This document shows, piece after piece, positions 8,089 to 14,600 of a stretch of DNA of 18,334 bases. The stretch is from assembly GCA_003510765.1 (NCBI GenBank), contig DOKV01000131.1:1-18334 (forward strand), read 5' to 3'. Both the position numbers and the translations under genes were made by a program. This stretch comes from Clostridiaceae bacterium (GTDB lineage: Bacteria; Bacillota; Clostridia; Clostridiales; Clostridiaceae). Under the pieces are notes generated by a model. It was not told the origin of the DNA. It saw only the letters and a list, made by a program, of their open reading frames with translations, and did no database searches. Position 1 is the stretch's first letter, and every line of letters begins with the position of its first letter.

Positions 8089-8544
8089 ATGAAAGAAAGC
8101 AAAATTGTATTAAACGATCTTTTGGTGAATCTCTTCCATGATATTCTTGAAATTGAGGAAAAAGCTTTAAGAGATCACGGAAGCGACTTGACCATCACGG
8201 AGATCCATACCATCGATGCCATTGGGGATGAACGGCCAAGAACCATGTCTGAAGTGGCCAGGGACTTAAACATCACCATGGGAACCTTAACCACTGCAGC
8301 AGATAAGCTCATCAAGAAAGGCTATGTGCTGAGAAAACGCACAGAAGAAGACAAACGTGTGGTATTGGTGGAGCTGACGCCAAAGGGCAGAGAAGCAAAG
8401 ATTATGCATGATGCTTTTCATCAGGACATGATCAAAAGTATCACAGACACCTTAACAGAAGAAGAAGAAAGCGTGCTTATAGAGAGCTTAAAGAAACTCA
8501 TGGGTTTCTTTGGAGAGAAATACGCACTGAAAAAGAACCAATAG
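8089..8544 (+). CDS. MarR-family regulator, FabT-like
   Basis: This 151-residue winged-helix regulator looks like FabT, the MarR-type repressor of fatty-acid synthesis genes in streptococci. The shared features are an N-terminal helix with EIEEKALR, the segment TITEIHTIDAIG (FabT has a very similar SIKEMHTIDVIG), a recognition region MSEVARDLNITMGTLTTAADKLIKKGYV, and the wing RKRTEEDKRVVLVELTPKG. The assignment rests on remembered family sequence and should be read as FabT-like only. No fab genes lie in the window, so any lipid role would be in trans. An ATG at 8071 directly abuts the preceding stop. The ATG at 8089 has AAGAAGGTG (8074-8082) as ribosome site and is chosen. Confidence 0.86.
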   Translation: MKESKIVLNDLLVNLFHDILEIEEKALRDHGSDLTITEIHTIDAIGDERPRTMSEVARDLNITMGTLTTAADKLIKKGYVLRKRTEEDKRVVLVELTPKGREAKIMHDAFHQDMIKSITDTLTEEEESVLIESLKKLMGFFGEKYALKKNQ

Positions 8545-8562
8545 AAAAGTGAACAGAAGGTG

Positions 8563-8595
8563 GGGAAAAGCATGCTTTTCCCTATTGTTATAGGG
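8563..8595 (+). promoter_or_regulatory. Overlapping palindrome and hairpin masking a ribosome site
   Basis: Positions 8563-8582 form a perfect 20-base palindrome with half-site GGGAAAAGCA. Immediately overlapping it, CCCTAT (8580-8585) pairs with ATAGGG (8590-8595) around TGTT. The CCC at 8580-8582 belongs to both, so the two structures exclude each other. The second structure covers part of the GGGAGG ribosome site (8593-8598) of the histidine phosphatase gene. It may be an operator, an RNA switch, or chance. Confidence 0.4.
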
Positions 8596-8607
8596 AGGAT
8601 TTATAAT

Positions 8608-9249
8608 TTGGAAATCATATTTGTACGTCATGGAGAATCAGAAGCGAATGTATTAGAACTCATGTATGGAAGCAGCGACTATTTATTGACTAGCCGGGGT
8701 AAGAGCCAGGCAAAAAAAGCAGGAGAAATTCTTCGAGGCATGAACTATGAACCTACAGCCATCTATGTGTCGTCTTTAACAAGAACCCATGAGACCTTAA
8801 CCCATATGGGGTATGCGGTGGAAGAAGCCAAAAAAGATCAGCGTTTAGACGAGCGCCACTTAGGGGATTTAGAAGGTCTTGATTATCGTGTTCTCCATAA
8901 AGAGCAACCTCATTTGTTTAAAGAATGGAATGAAAACTGGCTAGAGTATAAACCCGGTGGAGGAGAAACCCATGTGGCTTTTCAAATGAGAATTCGTTCC
9001 TTCCTGAAGGATCTTGAGAAGAACCACACAAAGGAAGATCGGGTTCTTGTGGTTTGTCATGGGGGAACCATGAAGACCATCTTTGCAGAGATTTTTCAGC
9101 ATCACGAGAACTATTTCTTCAACCTAGAAGTCTACAACTGTTCCCTCATGCGCTTTAAGCAAGGTCAAAAGGGGCTAGTATTAGATGCTTTGTATAACAT
9201 AGACGACTGGTGTACAGGGGAGGAGGAATCTTGGACATCCAAAAGCTAA
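8608..9249 (+). CDS. Histidine phosphatase family protein
   Basis: The 213-residue protein belongs to the phosphoglycerate mutase-like histidine phosphatase superfamily. The catalytic RHG is at residues 7-9 (FVRHGESEAN), a second arginine lies in SSLTRTHET, the acid region is LDERHLGDLEG, and the second active histidine is in VVCHGGTM. Substrate cannot be told; relatives act on sugar phosphates, nucleotides, cobalamin intermediates or other metabolites. An open frame extends upstream to 8560, but TTG at 8608 is chosen. It has AGGGAGG (8592-8598) nine bases ahead, and the RHG then falls at the usual distance from the N terminus. The region upstream holds overlapping dyads. The 3' end overlaps aroD by 19 bases. 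Confidence 0.87.
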   Translation: MEIIFVRHGESEANVLELMYGSSDYLLTSRGKSQAKKAGEILRGMNYEPTAIYVSSLTRTHETLTHMGYAVEEAKKDQRLDERHLGDLEGLDYRVLHKEQPHLFKEWNENWLEYKPGGGETHVAFQMRIRSFLKDLEKNHTKEDRVLVVCHGGTMKTIFAEIFQHHENYFFNLEVYNCSLMRFKQGQKGLVLDALYNIDDWCTGEEESWTSKS

Positions 9250-9992
9250 AAAAGACTCTTTTCCAAGAAAGTGCTTTTTCCATTTGCCTCACCTTATCCC
9301 CGAGATCCCTAGAAGAACTTCAGGAGCACCTTTTTGTCCTACCTTGGGATCAAGTGGACCTTTTGGAGTGGCGCGGAGATTACATGGAAGATCCAAGGAT
9401 CCAGGTTTTTCAAGAAGGATTTCGCAAGATCAAAGAAGCCTCGGGGCATCGCCCTTTGATCTTTACCCTCCGTGCAAAAGAAGAAGGAGGCCAAAGTGCC
9501 CTTAGGGATGAAGCGCTGCTTCAGGTAAGACAAGCCTTGATAAAAGAAAAAGAATTTTTCATCCTGGACCTGGAAAGTCGCTACTTTCTATCTGAACATC
9601 CCATGGCTTTTGCCTATCATAGGCTGTTAGAAGACGCAAAAAAAAGAGGTCATGGGGTTCTTCTTTCTTATCATAATTTTACAGAAACCCCCGCTGATGA
9701 AGTTCTTTTGGAGATTCTTAGGAAGCAGCAAAAACTAGGAGGCGATCTTTTAAAAGTAGCCGTTCTGGCTGAAAAAACAGAGGATGTGGAGAGGCTCATG
9801 GCTCTTTCCCATGCAGCATCAAGGAAGCTTGAACAACCCATCATAGCCATTTCCATGGGGGAGAAAGGCATGGTGTCACGTTTTGATGGGAAAAATTCTG
9901 CCAGCTGTATGACCTATGTGGGGCTCACGGAAGAGGTGGCACCGGGGCAGCTTTCTTTGGCAGAGTTAAGAGAGAAACTAGGCAGAAAGTAA
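9231..9992 (+). CDS. aroD: 3-dehydroquinate dehydratase, type I
   Basis: The enzyme converts 3-dehydroquinate to 3-dehydroshikimate in the shikimate route through a Schiff base. The 253-residue protein carries the type I residues: E46 and R48 in LLEWRGDY, an arginine in FTLRAKEEGG, H148 in SYHNFTETP, the Schiff-base lysine K175 in LLKVAVLA, and the closing loop ISMGEKGMVSRFDGKNSAS. TTG at 9231 is chosen over an in-frame GTG at 9210, because the GGGGAGGAGG ribosome site lies between them (9217-9226). The start falls inside the histidine phosphatase gene. No other aro genes are present, so the pathway must be encoded elsewhere. The GH3 gene follows after 21 bases. Confidence 0.92.
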   Translation: MDIQKLKKTLFQESAFSICLTLSPRSLEELQEHLFVLPWDQVDLLEWRGDYMEDPRIQVFQEGFRKIKEASGHRPLIFTLRAKEEGGQSALRDEALLQVRQALIKEKEFFILDLESRYFLSEHPMAFAYHRLLEDAKKRGHGVLLSYHNFTETPADEVLLEILRKQQKLGGDLLKVAVLAEKTEDVERLMALSHAASRKLEQPIIAISMGEKGMVSRFDGKNSASCMTYVGLTEEVAPGQLSLAELREKLGRK

Positions 9993-10013
9993 GAGAAAAG
10001 GGGCGGATGCGAC

Positions 10014-12437
10014 TTGTTAAAACACCAAGAAATCATCGAACAAATGACCTTGAAGGAAAAAATAGCCTTCACTTCTGGGAAGGATAGTTGGCGGCTTCAA
10101 GACTTTCCAGAGCGAAAGATTCCTAAAATTACCCTCAGTGATGGGCCTCATGGCCTAAGACATCAAGAAGAGGGACAAGACCACTTAGGGATCAATGAGA
10201 GCAACCTGTCCACGGCTTTTCCCCCTGCGTGCCTCACGGCAGCCTCCTTTGACAAAGAGCTTCTCTTCACCATGGGGCAAGCCATTGGTCATGAAGCCCT
10301 TTGTCAAAATGTACAAGTGGTATTGGGACCAGGAGTCAATCTTAAAAGGAACCCGCTGTGTGGACGTAACTTTGAGTATTTTTCAGAGGATCCTGTGGTG
10401 GCAGGTACTTTGTCCTTGGCCTTTATTGAAGGGGTGCAGTCCATGGGTGTGGGAACTAGTTTGAAACATTTTGCCTTGAACAATCAAGAAACCAATCGGA
10501 TGAAATCTGATAGTGTTGTGGATAGGAAAGCCGTCTATGATCTCTATTTGAAAGCCTTTGAAAAACCTATTTTAGAGGGGAAACCTTATACTGTCATGGG
10601 ATCCTATAATTTGGTGGATGGCGTCTATGCCAGTGAAGAGCCTTGGCTCATAGGTGAAGTCTTAAGGAAAGAATTTGATTTTCAAGGGGTGCTCATGACA
10701 GATTGGGGGGCCATGAATGACAAGAAAGCTTCCTTTACCGCGGGATTAGATCTGGAAATGCCTGGGGGTGCAGGGTATTTTGACGAAGATTTGGAAAAAA
10801 GCATCTTAGACGGAACCTTTGAAGAAGCATTGCTTGACAAAGCCTGTGATCGAATCCTAGAGCTCATTCTGAAGACCACGAAAAATAGGCAAGAGCAGAT
10901 GAAGGTCCTAGGTCCCTTAACAAAAGACTCCGTGGATATTAAAAAGCATCATGAACTGGCTAGAAGTATTGCTGAGGAGTCCATGGTTTTGCTCAAAAAT
11001 GAAGGAGAGATTCTGCCCATAGAGCCAAAGGCATGGCCAAAGATCCATCTCATCGGGGCTCTGGCCAAAGAACCGCGTTATCAAGGTGCTGGCAGTTCCC
11101 ATATTCGTCCCTATAGGGTGTCTTCACTGAAAGAAGCCTTGGCAGAAGAAGGTGTGGAAGTGACCTATCACGAGGGATATCTGTTGTCTGGGGATGAAGC
11201 CTTTGTAGAAGAAGCGTGCCTAGAAGAAGTGGGGGCAGAGGACCTGGTGATCCTAGCTGTAGGCCTTCCGGAGTCTTACGAGTCCGAAGGATTTGACCGA
11301 AAACACATGAAGCTACCACCGGGTCAAAATGCCTTGGTTCATGCCTTGGCCAACAGAAACCAATCCATGGTGGTGGTGCTCTATGGCGGTGCACCCACAG
11401 AGCTTCCCTGGGTTTCTAAGGTCCAAGGATTGTTAAACGCCTATTTACCAGGACAAGCTGGTGGAGAAGCCGTGAAGAATGTCCTTCTAGGTAAAGTGAA
11501 CCCTTCAGGAAAATTAGCAGAGACCTATCCCCTGGACTATAAAGACGTGGTGTCTTCTGCCTACTATGGGAAAGATCCCTATGATGCTTGGTATTTAGAG
11601 GGTCTTTATATGGGGTATCGGTATTTTGATAAAGCAGAAAAACCCGTACGATTTCCCTTTGGTTTTGGTCTTTCCTATACCACCTTTTCTTATGGCCCAG
11701 TGCACCTTGAAGAGCATAAAGAACAAGAGCGCTATGAAATCACCCTATCCATTAAAAATACCGGCAACAAAGCAGGCAAAGAAGTGGTGCAGCTTTATGG
11801 CGGCTATGAAAAAATCAAAGGCTATCATGTGAAGAAAAGTCTTTTAGATTTTGCAAAAGTCTCCTTGGCTCCATCTGAAGAAAAAGAAGTGCGTTTTCTA
11901 GTGCCCAAGAGAGCGCTAGAAGAATACGACCGACACTATGGGCAAAGGGTGCTCTACGAGGGAGGCTATGTCTTTTCTGTGGGGAGCTCTTCAAAAAGTC
12001 TCCATGGAGAGGTGCGGGTTTCTTTGGTCGGAGTACAGCCCATCGTTGAAGTGCTCTCGCCTTTCTATGATCGAGGAGAAGGGGTTCCTTCGGAAGAAGA
12101 TTTTCTGAAGCTTTTGGGAGAGCCTGTGGTAAAGAAACTGGTCACAAAACCCTATACCATAGACCATACCTTGGGGGAAATGAAAGAAGAGCCACAGATG
12201 CGCTATATTCTAAAGAAGCTCACCAATACCCTAAAAAGGGCAACTGGCGTTACCGATGTAAATGATCCAGCCTATTTGGCTGTGGAAGCCATGTTTATGC
12301 AAACGCCAGTGAAGCGATTGACCCTTTTGGCGCCAGACAAAATGCCCAAACACTTAGGAGAAACCTTGGTGGATGTGGCCAATGGAGAGTATTTGAAGGC
12401 AGCGGCCAAGGCTGTGAAAAGAAGAGAGAAGCGTTAA
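10014..12437 (+). CDS. Glycoside hydrolase family 3 enzyme (beta-glucosidase type)
   Basis: GH3 enzymes remove beta-linked sugars from the non-reducing end. The N-terminal TIM-barrel part shows SDGPHGLR, NLKRNPLCGRNFEYFSEDP, SLKHFALNNQE, and GVLMTDWGAM, whose aspartate (D230) is the expected nucleophile. The second domain has the ESEGFDR motif near residue 425 and the Gly-rich LPGQAGGEA. A fibronectin III-like domain (VQLY pattern) lies around 560-670, and a tail of about 135 residues follows. No signal peptide is visible, so it should be cytoplasmic and work on imported oligosaccharides or glycosides. Sugar specificity cannot be read. The TTG start follows AGGGG. An out-of-frame ATG at 10007 was ignored. 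The gene closes the run at a shared terminator. Confidence 0.93.
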   Translation: MLKHQEIIEQMTLKEKIAFTSGKDSWRLQDFPERKIPKITLSDGPHGLRHQEEGQDHLGINESNLSTAFPPACLTAASFDKELLFTMGQAIGHEALCQNVQVVLGPGVNLKRNPLCGRNFEYFSEDPVVAGTLSLAFIEGVQSMGVGTSLKHFALNNQETNRMKSDSVVDRKAVYDLYLKAFEKPILEGKPYTVMGSYNLVDGVYASEEPWLIGEVLRKEFDFQGVLMTDWGAMNDKKASFTAGLDLEMPGGAGYFDEDLEKSILDGTFEEALLDKACDRILELILKTTKNRQEQMKVLGPLTKDSVDIKKHHELARSIAEESMVLLKNEGEILPIEPKAWPKIHLIGALAKEPRYQGAGSSHIRPYRVSSLKEALAEEGVEVTYHEGYLLSGDEAFVEEACLEEVGAEDLVILAVGLPESYESEGFDRKHMKLPPGQNALVHALANRNQSMVVVLYGGAPTELPWVSKVQGLLNAYLPGQAGGEAVKNVLLGKVNPSGKLAETYPLDYKDVVSSAYYGKDPYDAWYLEGLYMGYRYFDKAEKPVRFPFGFGLSYTTFSYGPVHLEEHKEQERYEITLSIKNTGNKAGKEVVQLYGGYEKIKGYHVKKSLLDFAKVSLAPSEEKEVRFLVPKRALEEYDRHYGQRVLYEGGYVFSVGSSSKSLHGEVRVSLVGVQPIVEVLSPFYDRGEGVPSEEDFLKLLGEPVVKKLVTKPYTIDHTLGEMKEEPQMRYILKKLTNTLKRATGVTDVNDPAYLAVEAMFMQTPVKRLTLLAPDKMPKHLGETLVDVANGEYLKAAAKAVKRREKR

Positions 12438-12446
12438 AAAGCGCGC

Positions 12447-12484
12447 AAAAAAAAGATGCGGTGGCAATGCACCGCATCTTTTTT
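12447..12484. terminator. Bidirectional terminator between convergent genes
   Basis: GATGCGGTG (12455-12463) pairs with CACCGCATC (12470-12478) around GCAATG. An A-run on the left and a T-run on the right extend the stem and give each strand a U-tract. It lies nine bases after the GH3 stop and touches the stop codon of the minus-strand gene at 12483, so it serves both. Confidence 0.92.
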
Positions 12485-12707
12485 ATTCCAGGGGCTCTTT
12501 TTCTATAGCCGCTGGTTCTTCATGGTCCTTTTGGAAAGATTTGGCCTCTCTAGCCAGTTCCAGTGCTTTTCTACGGGCTTCTTTAGCCTGTTCTTTTTTC
12601 TTCTTTTGGGCATCTAGATTGGGTTTGTAGACCAGATAAAGCCCAGAGACGGCGCCCACATAAATGAGCAATCCAGCCAGAAGGGCTACATAAAATTTTG
12701 TTTCCAT
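12483..12707 (-). CDS. Small single-pass membrane protein of unknown function
   Basis: The 74-residue product starts METKFYVALLAG and has one hydrophobic segment (about residues 5-26). A Lys/Arg/Glu/Ala-rich stretch of about 45 residues follows and could form a coiled coil. The topology is probably a short N terminus, one helix, and a charged cytoplasmic tail. A longer start at 12731 is ruled out because the -10 hexamer (12730-12735, read on the minus strand) covers that codon. AAGGTGAT directly upstream gives 12707 good ribosome-site spacing. I recognise no family. Composition supports a real gene: it has its own promoter, ribosome site and terminator. It is divergent from rarA. Confidence 0.72.
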   Translation of the reverse strand: METKFYVALLAGLLIYVGAVSGLYLVYKPNLDAQKKKKEQAKEARRKALELAREAKSFQKDHEEPAAIEKEPLE

Positions 12708-12811
12708 AATCATCACCTTACCTGGCTTCATTATAGCATTTTAAGTGGATGAGGGAGAAGTTTCTTTCTAAAATCTGTTATAATGACCAGTAGGATGGTG
12801 ATGATTATGGA
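12703..12811. repeat. Mirror-image divergent promoter and start region
   Basis: The minus-strand unit (12735 down to 12703) and the plus-strand unit (12779 to 12811) are both 33 bases long. Both begin with TATAATGA and end with GGTGATGATTATGGA, with 12 mostly different bases between. Each contains -10 box, ribosome site and start codon in the same geometry. ATTTTA (12738-12743) and TAAAAT (12769-12774) continue the symmetry inward. The 43-base centre must hold both -35 regions, which would overlap. Neither resembles TTGACA. Confidence 0.8.
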
Positions 12812-14078
12812 GCCTTTGGCTAGTCTTATGCGCCCCAAAACCCTACAGGAAGTGCTGGGGCAAACCCACCTCATTGGGGAAGGAAAATTATTAACGAGCA
12901 TGGTGTCTAGTGGTACATTGATGAATATGATTTTTTATGGTCCTCCTGGAGTGGGAAAAACCACAGTGGCAAGGCTACTGGCAGATTTGACAGATCGAAA
13001 ATTTATCAGCTTAAATGCATCCACAGATTCTTTGAAAGATGTGAAAAATGCATTGGAAGAAGTGAATATGTTCATGGGCCAAAAAGGTCTTCTACTCTAC
13101 ATTGATGAGCTTCATCTTTTCAATCGCCGAAATCAACAGGTCCTCTTGGATTATATGGAAAGTGGACGCATCGTCTTGGTGGGATCCACCACAGAAAACC
13201 CGCATTTTGCAGTATTTAAAGCGCTGCTTAGTAGGGCCATTGTGGTGGAATTTAAGCCCCTTGGCTTTCAAGAGGTCCTAGAGGGCCTTCATGGCGCCAT
13301 TGCCTACTACAAAGAGGCACAGGAACTGGAGGCGGTGCACATAGAGGAAAGTACCTTAAGGGCATTAACCAGTCTTGCAGGGGGAGATCTTCGGAAAGCG
13401 CTGAATAATTTAGAGCTTCTTTTCATCGCCAAGAAACGTACCAATCAAAAGGTGTTGGACATCACCCCAGAGGATGCGGAAAATATCTTGCAACGAAAAA
13501 TCATGAACTTTGATGTGGATGGTGATGAGCACTATGATCTTTTGAGTGCTTTTCAAAAGTCCATTCGTGGCAGCGATGCCGATGCTTCGCTTTTGTATTT
13601 GGCCATGCTCCTAAAAGGGGGCGACTTAATCTCCGTGAATCGGAGATTACTGGTCATTGCGGCCGAAGACATTGGTCTGGCCAATCCATCGGCCATGTCG
13701 TTGGTGAAAGCCTGCACCGATGCAGCTTTAGTCCTTGGGCTACCAGAAGGTAGAATTCCTTTGGCTGAGGCGGTGATCTACCTTGCCACCTCGCCCAAGT
13801 CCAACTCCGTGGTCACGGCCATAGGCAAGGCCAACAGGGCCTTGGAGGCGGCATCCTCATTAGAAATCCCACTACATCTTAGAGACGGGCATTATGAAGG
13901 GGCGAAATCTCTGGGACGCATGCAAAAGTATTTGTACCCTCATGATTATAAAGATCATTATGTGGCACAAGACTATATGCCTAAGTCCATGGCCAAGGAG
14001 AAGTTTTATGAACCTCAAGAGAACAAATATGAAGAGCAGCTGCGCCTTTATTGGCAAAAAGTCAAAGGGGACAGATAA
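12807..14078 (+). CDS. rarA: Replication-associated recombination ATPase RarA
   Basis: RarA (MgsA) is a clamp-loader-like AAA+ ATPase that acts at stalled replication forks. The 423-residue protein begins MEPLASLMRPKTLQEVLGQ, typical of the family. It has Walker A GPPGVGKTT (K51), Walker B LLLYIDELHLFN, the sensor segment GSTTENPHF, the arginine-finger region LLSRA, and the C-terminal tetramerisation part including KSIRGSDADASLLYLA and AAEDIGLANP. The ATG at 12783 is rejected because it overlaps the -10 TATAAT (12779-12784). ATG 12807 follows AGGATGGTG. The iscR promoter begins 13 bases after its stop with no terminator between, so rarA transcripts may read into iscR. Confidence 0.95.
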   Translation: MEPLASLMRPKTLQEVLGQTHLIGEGKLLTSMVSSGTLMNMIFYGPPGVGKTTVARLLADLTDRKFISLNASTDSLKDVKNALEEVNMFMGQKGLLLYIDELHLFNRRNQQVLLDYMESGRIVLVGSTTENPHFAVFKALLSRAIVVEFKPLGFQEVLEGLHGAIAYYKEAQELEAVHIEESTLRALTSLAGGDLRKALNNLELLFIAKKRTNQKVLDITPEDAENILQRKIMNFDVDGDEHYDLLSAFQKSIRGSDADASLLYLAMLLKGGDLISVNRRLLVIAAEDIGLANPSAMSLVKACTDAALVLGLPEGRIPLAEAVIYLATSPKSNSVVTAIGKANRALEAASSLEIPLHLRDGHYEGAKSLGRMQKYLYPHDYKDHYVAQDYMPKSMAKEKFYEPQENKYEEQLRLYWQKVKGDR

Positions 14079-14091
14079 GTCCTTTTAAAAG

Positions 14092-14120
14092 TTGACACTT
14101 TTACTCGGAATTGATACAAT
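14092..14120 (+). promoter_or_regulatory. iscR operon promoter
   Basis: TTGACA (14092-14097), a 17-base spacer and TACAAT (14115-14120) form a near-perfect sigma-A promoter, with TGA ahead of the -10 as an extended element. Transcription would start near 14127, about 24 bases before the iscR start. Such a strong promoter fits autorepression by IscR. I could not find a clear dyad in it. Confidence 0.78.
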
Positions 14121-14150
14121 TTATGGATGAAATGCCTTGGAGGTGTAGAA

Positions 14151-14600
14151 TTGAAATTATCAACGAAAGGAAGATATGGTGTCAAAGCCATGATGGATTT
14201 AGCAGTGCATTATGGAACTCAACCAATCTCCATTAAAAGTATCTCAGAACGTCAAGGAATCTCTGAATACTACTTAGAGCAGCTTTTTGCCCCCTTAAGA
14301 CGTGCAAAGCTGGTGAAAAGTGTACGGGGTGCCCAGGGGGGATACATCCTAAATAGGCTCCCAAAAGAAATCACCATTTTAGAGATCATGGATGTGCTGG
14401 AAGGACCTGTGGAGATTTCAGATTGCTTGGAAACGGATGAATGTGACTATCTTGATATGTGTGCCACGAGAGTATTATGGCAAAAAATTAAAGATTCCAT
14501 CAACTCTGTCATGGCAGGCATTACCCTTCAAGATATGCTAAATGATTATAAATCCCTACAAGCCACACCAATTACAGAGGGGATCTTTCTACATGAGTAA
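14151..14600 (+). CDS. iscR: Rrf2-family Fe-S regulator, IscR-like
   Basis: IscR binds a [2Fe-2S] cluster and in its holo form represses Fe-S biogenesis genes, so it senses cluster demand. The 149-residue protein has the Rrf2 start KLSTKGRYGVKAMMDLA and a winged helix across about 24-65, including SERQGISEYYLEQLFAPL and VRGAQGGY. Cysteines at 92, 98 and 104 lie in C-x5-C-x5-C spacing at the same numbers as in E. coli IscR. The fourth ligand of E. coli, H107, is arginine here (CATR). TTG 14151 is chosen because GGAGGTG (14139-14145) precedes it and the protein then starts at the family position. The last eight bases overlap iscS, so the two are likely co-translated. CymR is the alternative Rrf2 member but lacks these cysteines. 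Confidence 0.9.
   Translation: MKLSTKGRYGVKAMMDLAVHYGTQPISIKSISERQGISEYYLEQLFAPLRRAKLVKSVRGAQGGYILNRLPKEITILEIMDVLEGPVEISDCLETDECDYLDMCATRVLWQKIKDSINSVMAGITLQDMLNDYKSLQATPITEGIFLHE

Noticed and set aside
9284..9505. Plus-strand frame of 73 residues inside aroD
   Set aside because: Alternative-frame shadow; aroD is secure by its active-site residues.
11050..11394. Minus-strand frame of 114 residues inside the GH3 gene
   Set aside because: Pro/His/Leu-rich product typical of an antisense shadow; no promoter or ribosome site.
12783..12806. N-terminal extension of RarA from ATG 12783
   Set aside because: The codon overlaps the -10 TATAAT. The family start is MxPLA at 12807.
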